Shown in pieces: positions 52,581 through 62,263 of a stretch of 64,000 nt of DNA. The stretch spans positions 930,001 through 994,000 of the forward strand of contig NZ_CP031056.1 in assembly GCF_003345295.1 (NCBI RefSeq). The letters are read 5' to 3'. The notes under the pieces are model-generated. The model was not told where the DNA came from. It did no database searches and was given only the letters and a program-made list of their open reading frames with translations. Positions within the stretch are counted from its first letter, which is position 1; the number at the start of each line of letters is the position of its first letter. The DNA comes from Vibrio splendidus. Lineage in GTDB: Bacteria > Pseudomonadota > Gammaproteobacteria > Enterobacterales > Vibrionaceae. Made by a program: the position numbers and the translations under genes.

Positions 52581-53396
52581 ATGTTAATTGCACAACTGAC
52601 AGACTTGCACATCAAGCAGGGTGGCAAGCGCGCCTATAAGAAAGTCGATACGTTGAAATGTTTGTATGATGCCGTCAATCATATCAATGCCTTACATCCA
52701 AAACCTGATTGTGTTGTGGTGACGGGAGACTTGGGTGATTTCGGAGTGCCTGAAGAGTATCAATTGATCAATAAGGCTCTCGCAGAATTTGAAATGCCAT
52801 TGTATGTTATTCCTGGGAACCATGATGATAGACACAATCTGCGTCAGGGATTGTCGAATCTTGTTTCATTTGATCACGATGAATATTGTAATTTTGTCGT
52901 AGATATCCATGACGAAGTACTTATTGGCTTAGACACTTCGGTCCTTGGTAAACCTTATGGATATTTAGCAGCGGATACTTTGGAATGGCTTAGTTTGGTA
53001 TTAGAGCAATATCGAGATAGGCCAATAATGTTGTTCATCCATCACCCACCGATGGCCGTAGGTTTAAATCATATGGATGTGCAGAACTTGCAGAATGCTG
53101 ATGAATTTTACGAAATAATTAAGCCTTTTAGCAATATCTTGGGTATTTGTGCTGGCCACCTACATCGACCAATTACGGCAGTTTGGAATTCAATTCCAGT
53201 TTGGGTGGGGCCTTCTCATAGTCATTCAGTCACATTAGATCTGGATCCAAAGGCAAACTCGTCATTTTCATTAGAACCTAAAGCTATACAGCTTCTGACC
53301 ATAGCTGAGGATTCTGTGGTTTCTCATATTAGCTATATAGAAGATAGTGATGGTCCCTATCCATTCTTTGACCAATATGGTGCTTTGATCGATTAA
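52581..53396 (+). CDS. Metallophosphodiesterase, GpdQ/CpdA (class III) family
   Basis: This 271-residue calcineurin-type enzyme has every metal ligand: D8 and H10 (TDLHI), GDLGD, GNHDD, IHHPP and AGHLHRP. The order and the EEYQ, YVIPGNHDDR and HHPPMAVGLNHMD stretches are close to E. aerogenes GpdQ, a glycerophosphodiester phosphodiesterase. CpdA-type enzymes split cAMP. No signal peptide, so it acts in the cytosol after import. I infer that it cleaves the diester brought in by the transporter encoded upstream. A very stable terminator ends the operon. Confidence 0.9.
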   Translation: MLIAQLTDLHIKQGGKRAYKKVDTLKCLYDAVNHINALHPKPDCVVVTGDLGDFGVPEEYQLINKALAEFEMPLYVIPGNHDDRHNLRQGLSNLVSFDHDEYCNFVVDIHDEVLIGLDTSVLGKPYGYLAADTLEWLSLVLEQYRDRPIMLFIHHPPMAVGLNHMDVQNLQNADEFYEIIKPFSNILGICAGHLHRPITAVWNSIPVWVGPSHSHSVTLDLDPKANSSFSLEPKAIQLLTIAEDSVVSHISYIEDSDGPYPFFDQYGALID

Positions 53397-53431
53397 ACCA
53401 TTTCGATCGTAAGTTGATTCAGCGCGAACCA

Positions 53432-53471
53432 ATAACGCCATTTGTTACACGTAACAAATGGCGTTATTTTG
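53432..53471 (+). terminator. Terminator of the phosphodiesterase operon
   Basis: AATAACGCCATTTGTTAC pairs perfectly with GTAACAAATGGCGTTATT across AC, followed by TTGG. It is among the longest stems in the window. Confidence 0.9.
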
Positions 53472-53532
53472 GGAGCTAAGAGCTAATTTTTTGTTGGTAC
53501 AGATAAAACAACTGAGTTTTACCAAGTAAACT

Positions 53533-54513
53533 CTAAGAACGTTTGACCTTTTTAGACATGTAGTCAGTATCAAAAAACTCCGGCCAGTACATTTTCACGT
53601 AACCGCCAGCGACCCAAATAACTAAAATGGTGGCAATAGTTAGTTCAAAGAAACCGAATTTGTGCAGCCAATACCATTGTGGGTATTCTGCGCCGAAAAA
53701 CGTAGTCAAACGGTGCATAGCTATGGCACTGATCACTGAAGGGAAGGTGACGGCTGCAATCGAAGGTTGGAATTTCAGACGCATCAACCGGATATAACAC
53801 AGATAGATTAACAGTGTCATGGTGATGGCAATACCTGCCAACGCGCCTGTCAGAATCGGGTCTGGATTGTCGAAGTTAACTAAGTAAGCGGCTAAAGACA
53901 GGTTTACAGGAGCCGCCATAATGGCCAGTGTTGGCCTTGCTCGACGAGGAAGGTTTCCTTCGAATACCAAGCGGTACAACACCACTGGCAGCATTAGGAA
54001 ATAGATACCGATACAAGTGGCCGCAAGTGTTTCTGAAAAAACGGTGTGCCCAAATTGTGTACCTGCTAAGGAGCTGCTGATTAACCCCACCGGATACAGA
54101 AACCAACTCGGTACAATGTTCGACATTTTGAAGTTGATGATCTGGAAACTAAAGAACAACACCATCATGGTAAAATGCAACAATAACGCGCAGAACCAGA
54201 CTGGATAAGCAATGACTGGAGAGATTTCGGCTAGATAGTCACACAGAATTAATAAAGCCATGCTCATCGGTGCCATTAAGCTACCACTTAACGGGTGACG
54301 TATATCATTTAAGAAGGTATTAAAACTCGTTAGGTAGCGAAGTAAAACAGGAAGTAATAATAGAGCGCCCAACGAAGCGAGGTAGGGGCGAGTGATTTCA
54401 CCAATACCTGGTACATATAAAGCCCACGCCTGTCCTAATCCAATTACTCCAAGTGCTAAAGACGCCTGAGATGGCGGCACATTTTTTACTTGGGTTAATC
54501 TTCTCCAATTCAA
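53533..54513 (-). CDS. TDT/TehA-SLAC1 family transporter
   Basis: This 326-residue protein has ten hydrophobic segments in the tellurite-resistance/dicarboxylate transporter (TDT) pattern. SLALGVIGLGQAW and AAPVNLSLAAYLV are family segments. TehA-like members form anion channels or exporters. The physiological substrate is unknown. It has no operon partner. Confidence 0.85.
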   Translation of the reverse strand: MNWRRLTQVKNVPPSQASLALGVIGLGQAWALYVPGIGEITRPYLASLGALLLLPVLLRYLTSFNTFLNDIRHPLSGSLMAPMSMALLILCDYLAEISPVIAYPVWFCALLLHFTMMVLFFSFQIINFKMSNIVPSWFLYPVGLISSSLAGTQFGHTVFSETLAATCIGIYFLMLPVVLYRLVFEGNLPRRARPTLAIMAAPVNLSLAAYLVNFDNPDPILTGALAGIAITMTLLIYLCYIRLMRLKFQPSIAAVTFPSVISAIAMHRLTTFFGAEYPQWYWLHKFGFFELTIATILVIWVAGGYVKMYWPEFFDTDYMSKKVKRS

Positions 54514-54704
54514 CGACTTGCTCCAACTTAATTATTTATAGAATGCGGGTTACTAAAGGTGTATGAGTTAATTATTGAATGTTTGCTCTAGCTAGAGCGT
54601 TCAGTTATGCCATCAATAGATGTTAAGAGCACTCAAATAATTTTGAGTGGATGATAGCAAGTTTAACGTTTGCTTTTTTGATTTTGATGCGGAATCGGGA
54701 CATT

Positions 54705-54736
54705 AAGCACGAGGAAAGTGTGCTTTATTTTTTTGA
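54705..54736 (+). terminator. Terminator-like hairpin in a 287-base intergenic region
   Basis: AAGCAC pairs with GTGCTT around nine bases and is followed by ATTTTTTT on the plus strand. Both flanking genes run leftward, so no annotated gene reads into it from the left. It could end an unseen small RNA on the plus strand or, less likely, terminate clcA from the other side. Confidence 0.4.
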
Positions 54737-54800
54737 GTTATTTGTAATTAACTCACTTTTCGTACTGACGTAGTAAAGGAACTCTATACATTCAAAGTAG

Positions 54801-56207
54801 TTAACGTACTTCCTCTTGCTGAGGAAGATCTTGCTGTCGTAGCTTTTCGTTCTTAAGCGTACGATTCAACAACTGACTGTAAATCGGCTGACCGCCTAGC
54901 ATTTGAGCAATGATAACTGCCCCTAAGCAAGTGATGATCAACGGTAGAATGAGATAGTAGTTATTGGTCATTTCAATAACCAATAATATGCCTGTAATGG
55001 GTGCTCGAACAGTCGCAGCAAACAAAGCTCCCATACCAGCAATCGCAAACATACCCGGCTCTATATTCAGTTCAGGAAAGAATGCCGCCGCGATAAGCCC
55101 AAACGCGTAACCAAAGAGTGTTCCTAGAGCAAGCATTGGTGCAAAGATACCACCCGGTGCACCAGAGCCGAAACAAAGTAGCGTGGTGAGCACGCGGCCT
55201 AGAAAGATTAACAGCAGCACGTTTGCGCTGTAGTTGCCATTAGTGATGTTCGGGATGATACCAATACCACCGCCAGTCAACTCCGGTATATAGAGCAGCA
55301 ATAAGCCAAAGCAACCGCCCAACAGGGAGCCTGTCATTAAGTAGCGTTTACGGTCATTCTTGTGTATTGCCACAAAAAGGTCTTGCGAAAGTGTAATCAG
55401 CTTATTGAAAATCACACCAAACAGGCCGAACAACACGCCTAACAACAAGAACAACCACAGAGCATCCAGTTCAGGCGGTTGGTATTGAGGCATTGTGATA
55501 ACGGCAGACTGTCCGTTGATTGATCGAAAAACGATGTTGGCTGAAACCGCGGAGATGATGACGGCTTTAATTGAGATGAGTGAGTAGCGAAACTGTGGTC
55601 TCATCTCCTCGACTACAAACATGATGCCAGCCAGTGGTGCATTGAATGCGGCGGCTAAACCACCTGCGGCACCCGAAGCTAATAGTGAGTGGCGAGTGTC
55701 GTCATCTTTGACTCGAAAGATATCGGTGACCATGCGACCAATACTGCCGCCCATTTGAACGGTTGGTCCTTCTCGACCTAAAACCATACCAGAACCTAAT
55801 GCGCCCATACCGCCAAAGAATTTTACTGGCAATACTCTCCACCATCGAACAGGGCGCATACCGTCCATCGCCCCTTCAATTTCAGGGATGCCTGAGCCTG
55901 CAGCCTCTGGAGCAAAGCGGTGCACGAGGAAATAACCAATAAAGGCAAATGCTGCACTAATTAGGAAAGCGGCGAGCCAAAGGGGTAAATGACTACCGAT
56001 TTCATCTTTTAGCCAATCGGTACGAGTTTCTGTGATGAAATGAACCGCGACTTCGAAATAGGTACCTACCACACCAGCAAGTACACCAACAATACAAGAA
56101 AGAAAGAGAACAGAAGCGGGTGTCTTATCTCTTGAGAGAAATTGATTAATAGCATCCCTTGGCATTTTGGCGAGTAGGGACTGCTTAATTTTCTCTCTTC
56201 TGGTCAT
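54801..56207 (-). CDS. clcA: ClcA-type chloride/proton antiporter
   Basis: This 468-residue protein has the CLC hallmarks: GSGIPEIEGA, GREGPTVQMG (the gating Glu), VVEEMRPQF (the proton Glu) and GGIFAPMLALG. Length and motifs match E. coli ClcA. Two chlorides are exchanged for one proton; ClcA helps survive extreme acid. ATG 56207 (MTRREKIKQ) is chosen; the frame continues to 56318 without family sequence. In V. cholerae clcA is on chromosome II. Confidence 0.93.
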   Translation of the reverse strand: MTRREKIKQSLLAKMPRDAINQFLSRDKTPASVLFLSCIVGVLAGVVGTYFEVAVHFITETRTDWLKDEIGSHLPLWLAAFLISAAFAFIGYFLVHRFAPEAAGSGIPEIEGAMDGMRPVRWWRVLPVKFFGGMGALGSGMVLGREGPTVQMGGSIGRMVTDIFRVKDDDTRHSLLASGAAGGLAAAFNAPLAGIMFVVEEMRPQFRYSLISIKAVIISAVSANIVFRSINGQSAVITMPQYQPPELDALWLFLLLGVLFGLFGVIFNKLITLSQDLFVAIHKNDRKRYLMTGSLLGGCFGLLLLYIPELTGGGIGIIPNITNGNYSANVLLLIFLGRVLTTLLCFGSGAPGGIFAPMLALGTLFGYAFGLIAAAFFPELNIEPGMFAIAGMGALFAATVRAPITGILLVIEMTNNYYLILPLIITCLGAVIIAQMLGGQPIYSQLLNRTLKNEKLRQQDLPQQEEVR

Positions 56208-56779
56208 TGAGATAAGGCTCCTGAATGGGTTAAGGCGGGGTTGTCGTAAATTATACGCGTCCTCTGGATATCCTATAGCAACAAAGATGAAAAGTTGAAT
56301 TTCATTTATGGAATGCACGTGTTACATAAATGGAATCTATGGGCAATAGTTGAATCGCCGTCACAATTTTGATCGATTCTCTGGTGGTGGCTTGAATATC
56401 CTCAAAAATGAACCATAGTTAAATCGTAAAGCAACATAACAAACCGCAAGGAGAAGTGAGGTTTTACACACAATTTGGATGGATTCAGAATAAAGTTTTA
56501 GTTCCTCGTTAAATGTTCAGGTCGATATTTAAGGCTTCCTGATTCGCGAACTCACGATTGAGTAACGAGGGTGAGGCGTACTGAGTAAGTACGCCTTTAG
56601 TTCGTCTGGAGCGTCCAAACTTCGCATCTACCTATCTATTTACCCTATATTTATTTCTACTCTTATCTATTCTGATTGTATTTTCGCCATATCTCTATTA
56701 ATGAATCTCAGTATAAACAATCGATTGGGGTCAACTTTTCGGTGATTGAGTATATACTCCCTGAAAAAGGAGAACTGAT
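56208..56779. other. Intergenic region with repeat and hairpin
   Basis: About 570 bases hold no convincing gene. A hairpin AGGCGTACT/AGTACGCCT at 56573-56596 ends TTTAG. CTGATTCGCGAACTC (56539-56553) also occurs at 20462-20476, next to the hairpin after the triple RidA gene, and may be part of a dispersed Vibrio intergenic repeat. AAAAAGGAG is the ribosome site of the G3E gene. Confidence 0.55.
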
Positions 56780-57763
56780 ATGACCAAAAAAGTTCCTACA
56801 AACATAATTACGGGTTTTCTGGGTGTCGGTAAAACGACCGCTATTTTGAACCTGCTCAAAAACAAACCTGAGAATGAAAACTGGGCTGTTCTGGTTAATG
56901 AATTCGGGGAAATCGGCATTGATGGCGCATTGATGACAGATCAAGGCGCTTTGATTAAAGAAGTGCCGGGTGGCTGCATGTGTTGTACTGCGGGCGTGCC
57001 TATGTCGGTGGGCATTAATGCTTTATTGCGCCAAAAGCCAGATCGTTTATTGATTGAGCCTACAGGGCTTGGTCACCCTAAACAGGTTATTGCGACGCTA
57101 ACTTCAGAGCAATACACACCTTATGTTGATTTAAAAGCGACGCTTGGCTTGGTTGACCCACGAAACCTATCCAATGAAAAATACACCTCGAGTCAGAATT
57201 TCAATGATCAACTGGGCAGTGCAGATGTGATTCTTGGTACTAAAGTTGACCTTGTTCATTCTGAAGACATCGATGTGTTCAATGATTGGGTGACGGATCA
57301 AACGCCAGCGAAAGTCTTCCATAAGCTAATTCACGATGGTGAAGTGCCATTGGAAGTGTTGGATATTGAAAGAGTATACGGCAGTGCTTCATCTCATATT
57401 GAAGCTCACCATCACGATCACGCTGAACAAGAGCCACAATTCCAACTTCCTCCCGGTGAAGCTTTCATCCGCAAAGAGAATAAAGGGCAGGGTTACTTTA
57501 GCTGTGGCTGGTTGTTTGGCGCTGAACACAAATTTGATTTTGATGCGCTATTCTCAATGTTGTCTGATTTGACGGCTGAGCGTGTAAAAGCGGTGGTGAA
57601 TACCGACCAAGGTTGTTACGCATTCAATGTGGCGAATCAAGTTGTATCTGTAAACGAAATTACGCTCGATGGTTTTGAATCTCGACTTGAAGTGATTGAC
57701 TCACAGCTCATGCCTTGGGGCGATCTCGAGCTGATTCTACTCAAGCTGTGTGGTATCAAATAG
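56780..57763 (+). CDS. G3E GTPase (CobW/YjiA/ZigA family)
   Basis: This 327-residue GTPase has Walker A GFLGVGKTT at 12-20, the CxCC metal motif at 66-69 (GGCMCCT) and a base-recognition TKVD. A His-rich linker (EAHHHDHAE) precedes a CobW C-terminal domain (about 230-325). G3E GTPases place zinc, nickel or cobalt into target proteins; those with CxCC and a His stretch are often zinc chaperones. I see no Zur box upstream, so zinc control is not shown. Confidence 0.9.
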   Translation: MTKKVPTNIITGFLGVGKTTAILNLLKNKPENENWAVLVNEFGEIGIDGALMTDQGALIKEVPGGCMCCTAGVPMSVGINALLRQKPDRLLIEPTGLGHPKQVIATLTSEQYTPYVDLKATLGLVDPRNLSNEKYTSSQNFNDQLGSADVILGTKVDLVHSEDIDVFNDWVTDQTPAKVFHKLIHDGEVPLEVLDIERVYGSASSHIEAHHHDHAEQEPQFQLPPGEAFIRKENKGQGYFSCGWLFGAEHKFDFDALFSMLSDLTAERVKAVVNTDQGCYAFNVANQVVSVNEITLDGFESRLEVIDSQLMPWGDLELILLKLCGIK

Positions 57764-57945
57764 CGCTATTTTTACTGTTTGAACTGATGATCTCGGTGTT
57801 TACTTCGTTGAAGGTGGGGTAAACACCAGATTAAATGAGAAAGTTTGCGTTATATCACGATAAATGTGAGATAAATCACTCTAATTACTTTATAGTGCTC
57901 GGCTGAAATAAGAATGTAGGCTGTCTGCTTAAGGAACCCGTAACA

Positions 57946-59232
57946 ATGTCATTTTCCTCTCAAGGTTTTGCTCCTGAATTAGTCAAAGCGTTGACTGAGT
58001 GTGGTTATGAAAAACTCACTCCAATTCAACAAAAAGCGATTCCAATGGCTCGTAAAGGCCATGATATTTTTGCTACTGCTCAAACCGGTACGGGTAAAAC
58101 AGCGGCATTTTCATTGCCTGTTATCCAACACCTTTTGAACAGCGGTAAAAAGGCGTCTAGAGGAACGGCTCGCGGCCTTATTCTTGCTCCAACTCGTGAG
58201 CTTGCTGCGCAGATCGCTCAAAATATTAAAGACTACGTTAAATACACTGAACTAAGCGTTTCAGCGGTTTACGGTGGTAACAAAATGTCTTCACAAGTTC
58301 GTCAATTAGAACTGGGTGTGGATATTTTGGTTGCAACACCTGGTCGTTTAGAAGAGCACTTAGAAGCGGGTAACGTGTCTATCGCAAACCTAGAGTTTCT
58401 AGTATTTGATGAAGCTGACCGTATCCTTGATATGGGCTTTATCAATGCCGTTCGTAAGATCATGTTGGATGTGGAAACCTCTCCACAAATCATGATGTTC
58501 TCAGCTACAACATCAACTCAGTTAAACCAACTGTCTGTTGATATTCTACGTAAACCAAAACGTATCAGTGTTGAGCGTGAAAACTCAACGGCTGCAACTG
58601 TTGGTCACGTGGTGTATCCTGTGGACCAAGAACGCAAAACTGAACTGCTTTCTGAGCTTATTGGCCGTAAAAACTGGCGTCAAGTTCTTGTGTTTGTGAA
58701 CTACAAAGAAACAGCGAATGACGTCGTTAAAGAGCTTAAGCTAGACGGCATTAAAGCGGTACTTTGTCACGGTGATAAAGCGCAAAGCGCTCGTCGTCGT
58801 GCTTTGGATGATTTCAAAGAAGGCAGAGCACGTGTGATGGTTGCAACCGACGTTGCGGCTCGTGGTCTTGATATCGAAGACTTACCACACGTAATTAACT
58901 ACGACATGCCTTTCCTCGCGGAAGATTACGTTCACCGTATTGGCCGTACAGGCCGTGCTGGTAAACAAGGTCATGCGATTTCTTTCGTTAACCGCGAAGA
59001 AGAGCTGACTGTTGTTCAAGTTGAAAAACTGATCCAACAACGTATTCGCCGTGTTGAACAGCCGGGTTATGAACCGAAGAAGCGTGATGCTTACATTGAG
59101 AAGCTGAACACTAAATCGGCTTACAAAAACCGTCAAGGTCGTAAGAACAACGCGAACGAAGAGCCACAAGATCAAGCAAGCGCTGAACGTCGTTTGACTA
59201 TGATGAAGCGAATTAAAAACCGTCGTAAGTAA
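57946..59232 (+). CDS. DEAD-box RNA helicase, RhlE-like
   Basis: This 428-residue protein has the Q motif FAPELVKALTECGYEKLTPIQQKAI and motif I AQTGTGKT. Other motifs are PTRELA, TPGR, DEAD, SAT, ARGLD and HRIGRTGR, with a short basic C-terminal tail (MMKRIKNRRK). The RhlE group helps ribosome assembly and growth at low temperature. It is monocistronic and ends in a strong terminator. Confidence 0.93.
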   Translation: MSFSSQGFAPELVKALTECGYEKLTPIQQKAIPMARKGHDIFATAQTGTGKTAAFSLPVIQHLLNSGKKASRGTARGLILAPTRELAAQIAQNIKDYVKYTELSVSAVYGGNKMSSQVRQLELGVDILVATPGRLEEHLEAGNVSIANLEFLVFDEADRILDMGFINAVRKIMLDVETSPQIMMFSATTSTQLNQLSVDILRKPKRISVERENSTAATVGHVVYPVDQERKTELLSELIGRKNWRQVLVFVNYKETANDVVKELKLDGIKAVLCHGDKAQSARRRALDDFKEGRARVMVATDVAARGLDIEDLPHVINYDMPFLAEDYVHRIGRTGRAGKQGHAISFVNREEELTVVQVEKLIQQRIRRVEQPGYEPKKRDAYIEKLNTKSAYKNRQGRKNNANEEPQDQASAERRLTMMKRIKNRRK

Positions 59233-59249
59233 TTACGGTTGGTGATTGA

Positions 59250-59279
59250 AAAGAGCCACTGTTATGTGGCTCTTTTTGT
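59250..59279 (+). terminator. Terminator of the DEAD-box helicase gene
   Basis: AAGAGCCAC pairs with GTGGCTCTT around TGTTAT, followed by TTTG. Confidence 0.88.
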
Positions 59280-59396
59280 TTGTATTGTTCGCAATATTGG
59301 TTATTGTCATCACTACTTCGTTTCAATATCGCTTCGTTTCAAGTCCGATCAAGAAGCAAAAGCTACTAAATAAAAATAAGCCAGTAAGGTAATAAT

Positions 59397-60017
59397 ATGG
59401 ATAGCGCACTACTTTGGGCTTTTATTCCCACGTTTTTCTTTGTCTCAATCACGCCCGGTATGTGTATGACCTTGGCTTTGACACTGGGAATGAGTGTGGG
59501 GTACAAGCGTACATTATGGATGATGATCGGTGAGTTGGCTGGTGTCGCTGTAGTTTCTATTGCCGCGGTATTAGGTATTGCTTCTATTATGCTTAACTAC
59601 CCGTGGCTATTTACGGGCTTCAAATTTGTTGGTGCAGCTTACTTGTTCTATTTAGGCGTTCAGATGTGGCGTTCAAGAGGCAAGTTGGCGATCAGTACTG
59701 ATAATCAAACAACCAAAGTCAGTAATGATTGGGATTTAGTGGTACAAGGTTTCGTGACAGCGATTGCGAATCCGAAAGGCTGGGCGTTCATGATTTCATT
59801 ACTGCCTCCTTTCATTAATAGTAATAAAGACTTAGCGCCGCAGTTGTTAATTTTAGTGTCTATTATTCTGGTTTCTGAGTTTGTTTGCATGACTTTATAC
59901 GCGACAGGCGGAAAGAGCTTAAAGCATATGCTGGGCAAAGCCGATAACGTTAAGTTAATGAACCGTATTGCAGGTACGTTGATGATGGGCGTTGGTGTTT
60001 GGTTGTTCGTGAGTTAA
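59397..60017 (+). CDS. LysE-family translocator
   Basis: This 206-residue inner-membrane protein has six hydrophobic segments. The family signature FFFVSITPGMCMTLALTLGMS is near the N terminus, with AIANPKGWAFMISLLPPFI in the middle. It is a member of the amino-acid exporter superfamily, distinct from the copy at 4598-5209. The substrate is unknown. The plus-strand gene ends at a bidirectional terminator. Confidence 0.88.
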   Translation: MDSALLWAFIPTFFFVSITPGMCMTLALTLGMSVGYKRTLWMMIGELAGVAVVSIAAVLGIASIMLNYPWLFTGFKFVGAAYLFYLGVQMWRSRGKLAISTDNQTTKVSNDWDLVVQGFVTAIANPKGWAFMISLLPPFINSNKDLAPQLLILVSIILVSEFVCMTLYATGGKSLKHMLGKADNVKLMNRIAGTLMMGVGVWLFVS

Positions 60018-60129
60018 CTGTGATTAACGGTATTGCGATCAACGATAACGGTGCGTGATTTGGTTTGGGGTGAAGAGCAGTTTACAAAGTCGCAGATCAT
60101 TAGTTGAATCAAAGATCGTATAGAATTTA

Positions 60130-60170
60130 AAAAAGAGCGATAGGGCATTTGGCCATATCGCTCTTTTTGA
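60130..60170. terminator. Bidirectional terminator between LysE and PhoX genes
   Basis: AAAAAGAGCGATA pairs with TATCGCTCTTTTT, ten clear base pairs or more, with the loop GGGCATTTGGCCA. Both sides carry A or T runs. Confidence 0.9.
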
Positions 60171-60235
60171 TTTTACTTAGCTAGCGAACAGAAACTAGAT
60201 AACAGAAATGTCTCTGATCTGAGCCTGTCTACGTA

Positions 60236-62263
60236 TTAGACTGCGATTTCACCGCCGTCTTCACGACGAATCACAACGGTAGATGCTCTTGGGCGAACAT
60301 TGCCTTGAGTTTGAGCCGTTGCATCTTCAGACGATGGCCAGTTAGCTGGATGTTGAATGTTCACAAACAGTGATTTGTAATCTGGGCTAATGGTAAAGCC
60401 AGTCACTTCACAACCGTTTGGACCAACAAAGAAGCGTTTGAGCTGTGCTTGGTTGTTTGCATCAATCACCGCGCTGTTGCCGTTGTCATCCGTTAACTGA
60501 GACGGAACCACTGCCAGCATTTGGTCATTGGTGTAGCCCGTTACTTCGTCTGCGCCGTTATCTGTCTGAATCCACAAAATGCCACGAGCATCAAACGCTA
60601 AGCCGTCAGGGCTCGCGAATTGGTTCATGTCTGTTAGCCCCGAGCGGTTAATAGACTTGTCTTCCACTGCTGGAGAACCGAAGACAAAGATATCCCAATC
60701 GAATTCACCTGCGGTTTTGCCTTCATCCCAACGAATAACATGACCGAATTTGTTGTTTACGCGAGGGTTTGCTGAGTTCGCTTCTTTACGCTTGTTGTTA
60801 TTCGTCAACGTTAGGTAAGCCGTACCTGTCATTGGGTCAACAGAGCACCACTCAGGGCGATCCATTGGCGTTGCGCCTACAAGGTCGGCTGCGCCTGCGG
60901 TATTAATGATAAGTGCTGCTTGAGAATCAAATGAATCACCTAGCTTGCCGCCGTTTGTGGTCTTACTGCTCAGAGTCAGTGGTAGCCAAGTACCTGAACC
61001 ATCATCATTGAACTTAGCCACATACAGGGTGCCCTTGTCCATGTACTTGTCCCCCGCGTTTAGACGATTGCTTGGCTCTGCATCGCGTGCGTCCCATTTC
61101 TCTTCAGAAACGAATTTGTACAGGTATTCAAAGCGAGAGTCGTGACCAGAGTAGAACACGATTGGCTCGCCTTCGGTTAACTTACCGAACGTACAGCCTT
61201 CATGGCGGAAACAACCCAGTGCAGAACGTTTCTTAGCGCGAGAGTTCGCTGTGTATGGGTCGATTTCAACAATGTAGCCGTGACCATGTGCTTCGTTACG
61301 GTAGTCGTCCATCGGTGAATCAGCGCTTGGTGTTACATCAAAGCGTGCAAACTCGTCTAAGCGTTCTTGTTTGTTACCTGAAAGCGTGTCCCAACCGTAA
61401 CGTGTTTTGTCGGTTGCGATACCAATACGTTCTTGTGCTGGCGTTGTTTCGCCTTTGTTCACGAAGTAACCCGGCCAGTTCTCTTCACACGTTAGGTAAG
61501 TGCCCCATGGCGTGAAGCCATTACCACAGTTGTTCAGTGTGCCACGAGCTTGGCTGCCGTCTTGTGAGAACTTGGTCTTGGTAAATTCACTGTGAGCTAC
61601 AGGGCCAGACAGATCCATTACTGTAGCGCCCGTGTAGCGGCGATTCAGTGGATCGTTATCGACCATCACCCATTGGTTACCTTCTAGTTTCACGCGAACC
61701 ACACTCACGCCGTGCGCGTTGATCTCTTTGCGTACTTCATCAAGGCTAGGGCGGTTGCCTTCATCGTATGTTGGACCATTAGCGTGCAGCGCTTTTTGGT
61801 CGATGTATTCGTGGTTGATCACCAATAAGCCATCATTGCTGTTGCCATCAAGCGGGAAGAAGTGCATGCCATCGTGATGCATGCCTAATGCGTTGGCTTG
61901 ATCTTGTGCATTGTTGGTGCCGTCTTTTAACCAAGCATTGCCTTGCTTGTTAAGCGGAGTCCCCCAAGGAACTAATACCTGTGCTGTATAGCCTTTTGGT
62001 ACAACGACACTGTCTGTCAATGAGCCTTTAACCGATTCGAAGGCAAGTGTTGCAGTGCTTTTTTGTGCGCCCGTTGCTTGCATTGTCGCAGCGTTAGCCG
62101 TGCTGTGACCCGCCAAACCAAACGCGCCAAATGCGGTCATTGCACTGATGCCTAAACCGCCTTTCAGAATGTTTCTTCTTGAAAGGTTCGCATCTAGAAC
62201 TTCTTCGAAGGGCTTGTTGTTACTCTTGTTAAAACGAGTACTATCAAATGTTTCCTTGCTCAT
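60236..62263 (-). CDS. phoX: PhoX-family phosphatase (DUF839), Tat-exported
   Basis: This 675-residue protein has a twin-arginine signal (SRRNILKGGLG at about 29-39) with a hydrophobic core and cleavage near STANA. The family segments GTYLTCEENWPGYF, CFRHEGCTFG and LTMNQFASPDGLAFDARGILW-type regions follow. PhoX phosphatases hydrolyse phosphate esters in the periplasm using iron and calcium. AGGAAG lies nine bases before the ATG. No Pho box was found on a quick read. The family name is secure; that it is active as alkaline phosphatase is inferred. Confidence 0.88.
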   Translation of the reverse strand: MSKETFDSTRFNKSNNKPFEEVLDANLSRRNILKGGLGISAMTAFGAFGLAGHSTANAATMQATGAQKSTATLAFESVKGSLTDSVVVPKGYTAQVLVPWGTPLNKQGNAWLKDGTNNAQDQANALGMHHDGMHFFPLDGNSNDGLLVINHEYIDQKALHANGPTYDEGNRPSLDEVRKEINAHGVSVVRVKLEGNQWVMVDNDPLNRRYTGATVMDLSGPVAHSEFTKTKFSQDGSQARGTLNNCGNGFTPWGTYLTCEENWPGYFVNKGETTPAQERIGIATDKTRYGWDTLSGNKQERLDEFARFDVTPSADSPMDDYRNEAHGHGYIVEIDPYTANSRAKKRSALGCFRHEGCTFGKLTEGEPIVFYSGHDSRFEYLYKFVSEEKWDARDAEPSNRLNAGDKYMDKGTLYVAKFNDDGSGTWLPLTLSSKTTNGGKLGDSFDSQAALIINTAGAADLVGATPMDRPEWCSVDPMTGTAYLTLTNNNKRKEANSANPRVNNKFGHVIRWDEGKTAGEFDWDIFVFGSPAVEDKSINRSGLTDMNQFASPDGLAFDARGILWIQTDNGADEVTGYTNDQMLAVVPSQLTDDNGNSAVIDANNQAQLKRFFVGPNGCEVTGFTISPDYKSLFVNIQHPANWPSSEDATAQTQGNVRPRASTVVIRREDGGEIAV

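Noticed and set aside
56740..56780. Zur or metal-responsive operator before the G3E GTPase
   Set aside because: Only GTATATAC resembles part of a palindrome; no Zur-type consensus visible.
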